In this document: one piece after another, positions 50,342 through 61,208 of the stretch | Layout: every line of letters begins with the position of its first letter | Numbering within the stretch: the first letter of the stretch is position 1 | DNA from: Chionis minor | Taxonomy: Eukaryota; Chordata; Aves; Charadriiformes; Chionididae | Length of the DNA: 64,000 nucleotides | Direction of reading: 5' to 3' | Assembly: GCA_013398295.1 (NCBI GenBank) | Contig: VZSF01003481.1 | Coordinates: 54,075 to 118,074, forward strand | Translations under genes and position numbers: made by a program | Notes under the pieces: generated by a model | The model's database searches: none | Told to the model about the DNA's origin: nothing | Seen by the model: only the letters and a program-made list of their open reading frames with translations

Positions 50342-53087
50342 TCACTGTAAGAGCCCTGAATTCAAATAGTCCCACAAATGTCACTGAAACTTCTCTGGTG
50401 AGTTTTGCAAACAGGATTTGACTATAAATTAAAACTAAGTGTATATGGTGAGTATTCAAAATGTCAATTAATTTTATCCTGAAACAATTTCTTATATGCT
50501 AGAGTTTAAATTTTCATTAGTTCAAAGAATGGAGTTTTTTTGGTTTTTTTTTTTTGTTCATGTCTTCCAGATGTGCAGGGTTGCAAATCAATAGCCAGTC
50601 CCCTGCAATAAATTTTCGTTTAGACACTTTATGGCCAGGGCAAAGAGTACATATATAAATGGGGAGAAAACTGATAGACTGCTAGAAAATAAGTGTGCCT
50701 GCCTTTCTCTAGAAAGGTTAATGGAAGTATCAGCCTGCGGGTATTGCATATGCTTGCGGAGTTTTCTTCCCTCCTCCTCCTCCCCCCTCTTTTTGCAGTT
50801 GGCATTTGGAGAAGTACCGAACGAAATCCAAGGTAATGCGTGTGTCACGTAACTCTGCAGAACTGAATGGAGGGGCAAGCTGCTGCTGAGGCCAGTCTTG
50901 GTGGATACTGGCTGTTGTTTGTGCCCACAATAGGGAGCAGTGGAGGGAGTTCAGGGTCTTATGAGAGCAGAGGCTAAATTAAGGCAGGCTCTGGCATGCG
51001 CAGTGGCAGGGAAGTGCAATTCGATAGAGATGTTGGGGCTCCGAGGTGAGCGAGTGCCACCTACACTGCTCCCAGGAGGCTCCTGTTTCTTGGAAATGTT
51101 ATGGCAACATGTTGCAACCTAGATATTAGTTGTACTTTTCCGTTTGCTTTGTCATTTTGATTGGTAGCTTTTACTCTGTAACAAAAACATGCTAATACGT
51201 GGTAATATAATCACATTAATACGAACGCACGTTTTCAATAATTTGAAAGAAGTGGGCAGCATTCTGAGGGGCACCCTTGCTGTTTCCAAACTTGATTGCA
51301 GCAGGCAGTTCCTACCCTAAATGTTGATTTTCCATCATTACGAAGAAAGGATTCTCAGTAAATATGAAATTGTTAAGTGCGCCAATAACACACAATGTTT
51401 TTCCCTTTGGTTAAGCATACAGAAATCGTCAGGGCTCATCACTTGCTGGCCAGGTTCAAAGGTAAATAAGCCAAGAAAGCAAATTCAGACAGAAAAAAAA
51501 AAAAAAGTCTTACTTCTGCGACGCTGCCCAACAAACATTTCTTGCCCTGTAAAATGTTCAGTGATGAGGTGGACATTTTCCCTCAGTGGACCCTGCTGAC
51601 CGGACATGCGTCGGAAGGCTTATTTATAGCTGGCACGTACATAAGATGCGGCCCTCCTGTTAGCCAGAGCTCTGCTGCTCTCATTTGACCTCATCCCTAG
51701 AAGGCTGAAACTTTATTACTGTAATGAATCTTTGTTTCTCCTTCCCTGCACCTGGGGGATTTAAATGCGCTTGTGCCAAGACGCCATCTCCTTGCTTGGC
51801 AGTATATAATCTAGGATACATGCAAGTTGATTTTCACATGGGAATTAGAGAGGATGGAAGAGATGTGTCACAAGACATTTGCGACCCTTGTTACATCAGC
51901 CTTTGGGGGCACAGTATATCAGCCACGATAAAGACTTGCCCCTGGAAATAGGTCGTTAGCACTGATAAACAAGGCTTCAAGAAAGATGGAGTTGAGGGTC
52001 AGGGTAGGAGCCTGGAATGCTGAAGACATTTGGGATGTTGAGTTACTGTATTTACCCACAAACAGGTTCAGGGTGGAGAGGGGCAGGACAGCCTTTCTCA
52101 CTTGTCAGACCCTGTGCCCCATCTGATGCCAACCACTGTGGGAGAACTTTGACCTTTGAATCCTTGTTAGCCCTCAAATTGCCACTTCATTTGTATTCAG
52201 TCAGTCAGTGCAGAATTCAGCCAGTCTTGAGCTCTTTTCTGTTTGATTCCTGATAGCGTTGGCCTTCGGTTTTGTAATGATTTATTGATTTAATGGCTCT
52301 TGTCATACCTGATCCGATGCCCCGTGGCAGGGATCACTAAATCTGTTTCCCGTGGAAGCTCTGCTCTCAGAAGGGCAGCGGACCCCTTCACTTTTACACT
52401 GCTTTATAAATGTGGGTTACTTAAAATGAGACACAAATTGATATTTCCACCCCATTTTTAGAGCCCAGATTAAATGCTTTTTATAGGCAGCTCCCAGTGG
52501 AATCAGATTTCTTCTTTGGTTATTCTGGTTCCTCCTTTTCCTCCCGGGCAGAACAGTTCAGCGCCATGTAATCCTGGGAAAACCAGGAAATGAGTTACTG
52601 GGAAAAGGGGTGGGAATCCGCTCCCCTATCTCGAGCCATCTGAATGCCCGGCATGCCGCTCCAGCTCATCGTCCCAGCTCCGGCTGAGCGAATGGGACAG
52701 AGAGACATCTCCTGGGAGCCATCTATCCCATCCGGAGAGAGCTGGCTAGGAGAGGTGTGAGGAATCACACCTGGCAAGTGCCGTCCCGGGAGTCTGGGCT
52801 ATCACTGTAGCCACAGTGAGATGGATCGTGCGGAGCAGCACAACTGCAGGGCTTAGAAAGAGGAGAAAAAGGCTGAACATTGGGAAACACAAACTGAAGG
52901 CAGTGGATACATAGTATGAACAGAGGAGAAAAAAGAGATTTTAGAACGTGGATTGTCTAGTATGTCATTAATTAATTAATAAAGTCTACAAAAATTCTAA
53001 CATCTCATCATCTTATATTTTTAATATATTAATTACATTCTATTACTATGTATTTTCATTTAATATAGAATGTAAATAAATTAATTT
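50342..53087. other. Intergenic, nothing recognised
   Basis: Mixed composition with poly-T and poly-A runs (about 50537 and 51493). It becomes extremely AT-rich with TTAATTAAT words from about 52970, running into the N gap. Confidence 0.5.
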
Positions 53088-53304
53088 NNNNNNNNNNNNN
53101 NNNNNNNNNNNNNNNNNNNNNNNNNNNNNNNNNNNNNNNNNNNNNNNNNNNNNNNNNNNNNNNNNNNNNNNNNNNNNNNNNNNNNNNNNNNNNNNNNNNN
53201 NNNNNNNNNNNNNNNNNNNNNNNNNNNNNNNNNNNNNNNNNNNNNNNNNNNNNNNNNNNNNNNNNNNNNNNNNNNNNNNNNNNNNNNNNNNNNNNNNNNN
53301 NNNN
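53088..53304. other. Assembly gap (217 N) in AT-rich DNA
   Basis: N run flanked on both sides by nearly pure A/T sequence (left TTAATTAATTAATAAA and similar; right ATTTTTAAAATTTTTAATAT). Probably an unresolved AT-rich low-complexity tract. Confidence 0.97.
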
Positions 53305-56300
53305 ATTTTTAAAATTTTTAATATTTTTCTTTTCTTTAAGCTAATATTTTTATAATTGAGATGCTTCTTTCTTTTTTTTTTTCCCAGAAAACCTCTTTTT
53401 TTTAAAAGTTTTTTTTAATTTTCAACTAAAAGCAAGGTCAATCACAACTTTACCAGCAAACCCCAGAAAACGTCCCAGGAAAGCTAACAGTTAAATCTGT
53501 GTGACCCCCTCTGCATCTCAAACGTTTTCAGCACCCAGAGGCCAATACTTCCCCCTCCACCTGTAGCACCCTTCATGCATTATTAACTCGTCCTTTTCAA
53601 AACACATCACTGCACATTTACTGTATGTAAATACAGAGTTTGATTTTTGTTTACTCCACATAGTACCGAAGAGTTAAAGAGCTTTTAAAGCACATGTATA
53701 TTAAACATAGTTTATCAGAAAATTATTTAGTTTATGTTTAGAAATCTGGACTAAACTTAGAACTTCTTACAGTGTAGATCATCTGTCACAATCATTGTTT
53801 GCTATGTGACCTCAGAGTTTATTTACTTGTGTAATACCATAAATGCCACGCACAAATTAGTCTTTGCAGTGGTTCTGCTTCTCGTGACTTCTAAAGCTTT
53901 ATATTTGTTTTATGTTTTGCTTTTAACTCACATTCCAGAAGTCACGTGCCTGGGGAAGAATCTCAGTTATCTTTCTCTTTTGCTTTGTTTTTCTTTTTGT
54001 TTTTTTTTTAAAAAAAAGCAAATTCCCAACTTTCATGATTAGATGAAAGAAAGACTCTTGGAAAGACTCAAAACCGTGAAGGCAAATGTGTCCCCAATAT
54101 ATTACTCTCCTGACTTCTAAGTTAATCCCTTGATGCGAGGTTTGTTAGTGCATGGGAGGCTCCATGCTATGCTGTAATTTATGAAACCCATAACTGCCGC
54201 ATGAGTAAGCAAAGAAACAACAAACCCAGTCAGGATTTGGGGTAGAGGTGGCAGGTTGCTTTCTATGAAGGTTGTTTTAACTGGTGAGAAGGGAAAGAAG
54301 GACACACAAGTCAAGGAGCAGAACTGACAAAGCGAATACGGATCGGAACAAGGCCCCTTATTTTTCAGTGTGCTTCCGCAGTTGGTAACCTTAACTCGGG
54401 GCCCGCCTAGACTTTGTGGAGAGGGATGCTGAGGGCTTGTCACCACGGGGTTGTCCCGTGTGTATTCCTGCCTCACTCCAGGAAAGGTACTGGTAAAGCA
54501 GCGAGCATCCCATTGCACGCCGAAGGGGTGTTTAAATCCTCCGATCACATCTGAAGCATCAGCAGCTGCTTTGTTATTGCAAAGAAGAAAATGAAAACAA
54601 TAACATTCAAGCTGTAAATTAAAAGCCCACTGCAGATGTAGACTTCATGAGCAAAGTTATTAAGAGAATTAGTATGCATATTAGAAGTAATTAAAAACAA
54701 GCAAACAGGAAGAATGCCAGGCGAGAACATGCAGGTCGGAGGAGAATTCTCCACTCAATTACACAAGTGCAAATGAATATCTTGTAAATAAATCCACATC
54801 ATTTCCATGGGTGAAGTTACAGTCATGCTGTTTATAAGTAGCTTAACTGTAAGCGCTGGAAACCAAAACAACAGCATACCATTTGCAACAACAACAAGAA
54901 GAAGGCAAAAGCGAAATGGAAAACAAACCCAACTTGTCTGTGGCAGTTCTCAGTGGTGCCCTGGAAATGAGGTTATCCTCTCTGAGGATGCTGATAAGTT
55001 GCTGAGGCCTTTGCAGGGCTAGGACCTGACTGATTTTTTCTTAGTAATGTCATAATTGGTCAGTTGCTTGAAGAGATTTGTCTGAGAAGCCTTCTCTGAT
55101 ACTGTAACTTTTTAAAAATGTTGTTTACAGTTATAGTTGCCCTGACTATTTCATTGATGAACTTCTTCCTTTTTGAGTAGGCATAGTGGTCCCTATTTTC
55201 TCTACATATATTCCTTATTTGTGAGTATTCTGTGAATAATTCAGGGAATAACTTCTCATTTCATGTGATGTTTAGAAATTCTGTATTCCTTATGTTTTAT
55301 AGTTAAACTGTAAAACACATCATTGTACTTGTTCCTGTCCAGAAAATGAAAAGCTTTTAAAACCAGGTATAATCAACAACAATGCTTTTTGGATTCAAAT
55401 AAGTAGAAGAAGGGGGTTTGGAAGTATTTTCAAGAAGTATTTTCACTGTTTTAATATCTGAAAGGTGTCCGAGTCGTCAAATAAAGGATGACTCATAGGT
55501 CCCACTAGGAAAAAAAAATATCCATCTTGTTTGCCCATAGGCCAGCCAATCTTTTAATCCTCTTCAGCTTAGTTTACTCATGTGAAATCGATATATCCAG
55601 GTGCTGCGGTACCTGCCAGAGCAAATTAGTTACTAACCAAGTTGGGCTCTATGGAGCTTCTGCATGCCATCGGGTTCCACAAGGAGCCTTGATGGGTCTG
55701 CGCCGACTGAGGGACGTAAGGGCCGGTGAAATGCCAAGCTCCTTAGCTCATCTGCTGCAGAGCACAGGTCTGCGGTGTCCCTGCTCGTCTTGTTATGGGA
55801 ATAAATCCGACGTGCCTATCTTACTAGGTCAGAGACCGTCTTGATACACAGCATGCCACCATATCGTATGTATCACAGAAGCTGAAAACACGACGGGGTT
55901 GCGAAGGCAAACACTTGAAAGTTAAGAAATGCCGGAATTAAGGACGCTTACTCAACTGTAATTTGTCTCCCAGCAGCAAATGATTTATGATACAATCTCT
56001 AGCCCCACGATCGCCCACTGGTGCCTTCCCCTCCTGCGCTGCCCAGGATGAGCAGTTTGTTTACTCTGTATTGAGTGTGCCCAGCCCATGTTTACTGTAC
56101 ACTCTTCTGCTCTGAAAACAGAGCTATTTATTCTTACCTGGGGTTTTTCATATGATTGTATCACTGGGGTAGCTTGGAAAAACAGAATATGTGCAAGGAG
56201 GCCCAGGCATTTCCCATCTGCGGATGTTTGACCTGGCAATTGCCATAATGCTCTTGAGGGGGAGGAGGGTGGGAGCTTCAGCCCCATGCAGGGCAGTGGG

Positions 56301-59300
56301 GGAAACAAACCAAGGGCAATTCCCTCGGGAGCTATCGCAGTGAAGCCCACTCGACTCACCAGCCTCCTGTACAGACACTCTATCTCCATCCCCAATTCCT
56401 TGCCCTGGTTTAAACCTCCTCTCCTTCCTTCCTATGTCCTATATCCCAATTTATCCTGCCTATATCCTATAAATCAGGCCCTAAATTTCCCACAGCTCTG
56501 CATTCATATTGGGCGACTTCTTCTTCACAGCTGCATCCACAGGTGGTGTTAGGGACCCAAAATCACCATTTCCCCTTAGTTCTGGCATCTAGCCCTTGTT
56601 CTAGTCTTGCTGGACTGACAGGACTTCCCACTTGTGACTGCAGGTGAAGTCATGGCCACCTTGGGCTGGAGCACCCTGCGGAAGTCAGGTGCCATGCACT
56701 AGCATCTCAACTGGGTACGTGCTGATTTATTTTCCTCCCAGAGAACATAACTTACCAGATTTCTCTTAATTTTTCTATGAAACTGCAAAAAGTAGCCAAA
56801 ATGAAATAATGCTGCTATGACAGAATTCTGAGTATAGAGAAATTAGGCTTCCTCAAAGAAAAAGTCACCAGTGTCTTATTTTAACACAGGCAGAATGGTA
56901 TCTTTTCCTCTAGCCTCACAGCTGGACACAGCTGTGCTGATCTGCCTGAAATTTTCCACACTAATTCAACAGGAGACAGAGATTTGGAATGAAATTTTTT
57001 CGTCCAAGTTTGACAAAATCACGAGCAACAGAAAACAAGGCTCCTAATGGGACACGCTGGAGACCTTAATAACAGATGCTGTCAGCAGCTCTGCTTATAA
57101 TAAGCTGTGGAGATTGATGGTGTGCATTTAAAAATCATTTTCGCATTTGAATTTTGATGGGACTCATTGGTCAGATGCTGTGCGCAGGGCAGATAAAGCA
57201 AACAGTGTTGCTAAGTCATCGGCAGTCCTGCAGGAGTGTTTCAAACACAACTCCCTTTGCATTTAAGAGGAGGACGGATGGGGTTTGTCTCCACCACAGC
57301 TGCAGATTCAGGGCACGTGGGTCTGACCATTTCAGTGCGTTGCTCCGATCGGCCCCCAGTGCTGCCCCGCGTGTGATGCATGCCCATGATCCGTTCTTGC
57401 CCTTTCAGAGATCAGTCCCCACATGGTGCAGCCTTACTCCTTAGGCTCGGGCTTTGTCGGCACGCTCACCAGTAAGGTGCTGGTTAGGCAGCCCCTGTTC
57501 CCCAACTGGAGTGACTGACGGACATTTTCAGTTGCCTGGCTGGGCAAACCCAGGCTTCTCTTTAGTCGTTAGAAGAGGATTATAAACTATTAGGAAGTGA
57601 CCTCAGCTGACGACTATATCATGTTCTTTCATTCTATTCACTTACAGCATTTACAACATCTCCCCATTATCGTTTAGACTTTTACAACTCTTAATGACTC
57701 TTTTATCAGAGCAGCAATAACCAATAAATCCACTTTGGCATTTATTGCCCTGTCTGTAATACATAAAAGCCCCAATTTATAACGTCTCATGAATGCTGAA
57801 GATTATTTTTCGAACTGCTAGTACTGTAAAACTTCTTCAAATCTCGCTACGAAAATAAATTTGCTCTGATAAAGGCCCTGTTTCTGTGGTTTGCACAGCA
57901 TCAGCCCTAAATGAAATTCACCCACAACCTGCAATAAACTCTGTGGTCTGGATCCTGTATGGCAGAGAGAAACCAGAAGGCCAAAATACCTTCCCCGTGG
58001 GGAGGTGTCCCATCCCGTGCCCATCTCCTGCCGGGAACGGTTTTGTCCTTAGCTGCCAGGAGAAGTTTCAGGCCTGGGCATGTTCAGCAGGAGCTCTGGG
58101 GACAGGGGACACAGCTTTCATTGCCAACAGCCATTGGAGGCAGCACAGGTGGGACTTGTGCACCTGACATGGTCCACTCAGAAGTCAGGGAATGGAAATC
58201 AGTTGGCTGGAATTCGTCTGAAAATGGTGGAGAGAAACAGGCACCACCAGGAGAGGCTTCATGCCACCCTACCTGAGGTGCCGAAGAGGGACACCTCTGA
58301 GGCGCGCGGTCCCAGCCGCCCTCCTCCCTTCGACACAGGTGGAGGTACACCCCTGGCTGACAACAGTCATCTAACTTCAAAACAACTAAAATTAGGTGTC
58401 ACGAGGTGTCTAGGTCTTTGTTTGCAGCGATGGCAACATAACTTTGAAGTTATCGGTTATCACAGGCAGGGACCAGACTGCAAAAGTACCTTGTTTATTC
58501 ATTGTTGTAATTTTTGCCCAGCACCCAGTAGTGCCCTGTGCTCCCTGCAGGATGTCGAATGAATTACCATTAGCACCATTTCAAAGTGTGCCTCGGCTTG
58601 ATTTATCCGCAGGTACAACACGTACAGCTATGGGACCCTTCAGAAAGGAGCAGGACCTCTGCTCACCCCTTGCTGACACCCTTCCCTGCGCTTCCAAACC
58701 CTGGCAATCAGAGCACAGCAAATTAGTCCTGAGGAATCCTTTCAAACTGAACTGTTAATGATGGCAACCTAAGGATACTATGTGTTCCTGGCAATTGTTT
58801 CAGTTTTGCTAACTCTATTTCTAGACGCCAGACTTGGGCTTGATTCAAAGCCCAGTACCGGGAAGACTTGATGTCAGCAGATTTTGGACAGGCCTGTAGA
58901 TATTTCTGTGTGGCGAGAATGCAACGCAGTGTAAAGGCTAAGTCCAAGTGAGCTACTGCCAGGGCTGGAGATTGGTATTGCTGCACTGGTGAGACGCTGT
59001 ATCCCAGCTAATTAGCCTCGACGAGAAACTGCCTATTTTGACCTAGGCAGAGAGCACAGTTAAGGCAGTGATTTTCCTCCTGACGTGAGCTAGCCCAAGC
59101 ATCTCTGTGCCATGTGAAGATGATTTCAGTGCCCAGTGTAGCTGGGCCTGTGCCGGAGAGAGCAGACGTGCTCAACTCACCTTGTTTCCCATCTCCTCGA
59201 CCGCCCATTCGTTGCTCTTCCCTGCTCTACCCAGGTCTATTGCCAGGTCCTCTCACTACCCGCTCTCTCATTTTTCTCCTGGCTCCTGCTGACCCTCTTC

Positions 59301-60566
59301 TCCTCTGCAGAACTATAAACCAAACAGCTCCCTAAAGAACTTTTCATTAGTATAATTTATTAGTTAAATCATTCCTCTGACCTATTTCCCGTTCAAGTAG
59401 CGTGTCTCCCCATCCACTCAATATAATTGGTACGGCACCTGAACTCCACTGCCGGGGTTTAAATGGCCTGACATATATCACTGAGTCACAGGATATTAAG
59501 AGAAAGGTGAGAGGATTATTGGCACGCTGCCACTGGGATCAGATTGGATTTCTTGTCCAACCACTGAAACACAGGGTTGTATAAAGAGGGTTCACACAGC
59601 CTTGGTTTAGTCCTTACTCAAAGCTTGACGGCTTGAAAACAACACCGGTCTTGAAAACAACACTGAGGACTTGGGACTTGGTCATGTAAAGAAGCCCTCC
59701 TTGTGTACATTGTCCTGTTGATTTTTGGAAGAGGGCAGTCTGTGTGAGGGTCTGTGGGAACAGGCTGGTGAGCAGAGCTGTGCCGACCTGCTCGCTCTGG
59801 AGCTGGAGTTGCATCAAAGTTCTTCTACTGTCTGCCCAGTTGTAAGAGTCTGCCAGCCCCAACGTGGCCCCAGGCGCTCCCATCACTGTGATTTCTGCTT
59901 TCATATCGTGGTTCTCTCCCCACTGATGCTCTTGTTTGTAAGTTTAAGGAAGTATTAAACACTGGGCTGTAGGTTTTCACTGACGATTAATCTTGTTGCA
60001 CAGTCTTCTCCCCCTTTTGAATTATAAAACATCAAAGGGTGCAAAACACAGCCACCGTCTTTTTGCCAACAGATATCCATTCTGCCTTTTTGTTCTTTTT
60101 CCCAAGAAAAAAAAGCCTGCCGATGTCATCTGCCTTGTTCAGGATCTTTGCAATTGGCTCCCATCTTTTTTGGGCTCCTCCTTCTCTCCCCTCATCTTCC
60201 CTTGTCCCCCACCCCATACGGAGGGGTAACCAGGGAAACCGGGAACCATGGCAACCCAAAGGCGCATAATTTGTCTCCAAGGAAAAAAATATAAGCATAC
60301 AAAATCCCTTTAATGTTTATACCAGGCGACTGGGCCCAAGTCTTCCCTTTTCCCTCCTCTTTGGAGCAAGGAAGCGATGGGCCTCTCTCCTCTTTGCTGG
60401 TGCCGCGAGCCCCGGGCGATGCTCACCTCCCACCACTCACTTGGCCCAGCCACAGGCTCCTTGTGCCTCTGCAAAGCCAATGTGGCAGCAGGGCCTCAGT
60501 TTCCATCAGCACGGTGGTCCTGTCCCACCAAGAGCAATGGGACATGCTAGGACAGCTCCATCCGCA
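53305..60566. other. Intergenic, possible conserved noncoding DNA
   Basis: No exon or repeat family recognised. Stretches at about 54580-54760 and 57600-57850 are AT-rich, of normal complexity and unrelated to any repeat I know; they could be conserved noncoding elements but this cannot be judged from one sequence. The minus-strand frame 54117-54548 (143 codons) has no recognisable domain. Confidence 0.45.
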
Positions 60567-61208
60567 CCATCTTGGCCCAGGTGGCCAAGAAGGCCAATGG
60601 CATCTTGGCCTGTATCAGGAATAGTGTGGCCAGCAGGAGCAGGGAAGTGATCGTGCCCCTATACTCAGCACTGGTGAGGCCACAGCTTGAGTGTTGTGTT
60701 CAGTTTTGGGCACTGCAGTATTGGAGAGACATTGAGGTGCTGGAGCGTGTCCAGAGAAGGGCAACGAAGCTGGTGAGGGGTCTGGAGAACAAGTCTTATG
60801 AGGAGCGGCTGAGAGAGCTGGGATTGTTTAGCCTGGAGAAGAGAAGGTTGAGGGGAGACCTTATCACTCTCTACAGCTACCTGAAAGGAGGTTATAGCGA
60901 GGTGGGGGTCAGTCTCTTCTCCCAAGTAACAAGCGACAGAACAAGAGGAAATGGCCTCCAGTTGTGCCAGGGGAGGTTTAGATTGGATATTAGGAAAAAC
61001 TTCTTTACCAAAAGGGTTATCAAGCATTGGAACAGGCTGCCCAGGGAGGTGGTGGAATCGCCGTCCCTGGAGGTATTTAAAAGATGGGTAGACATGGTGC
61101 TGAGGGACATGCTTTAGGGGCGGTTTTGGCATAGGTTTATGGTTGGACATGATGATCTTGAAGGTCTCTTCCAACCCAAGTGATTCTATGATTCTATGAT
61201 TCTGTGAT
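60567..61208 (+). mobile_element. Young CR1 LINE, 5'-truncated, open ORF2 end
   Basis: Plus-strand copy from CATCTTGGCCCAGGTGGCC to the tail GATTCTATGATTCTATGATT at about 61208. It keeps an uninterrupted 181-codon frame (60572-61117) that is the C-terminal part of CR1 ORF2: [60 protein letters not shown], then [20 protein letters not shown]. The endonuclease and the reverse transcriptase catalytic part are absent, so it cannot move by itself. The start Met is an internal ORF2 residue, not a true start. The open frame and intact tail mark a recent insertion. Confidence 0.95.

Noticed and set aside
54117..54548. 143-codon minus-strand frame, considered as an ESRP1 exon
   Set aside because: No similarity to RRM proteins or to any ESRP1 part I recall, and no convincing splice sites.
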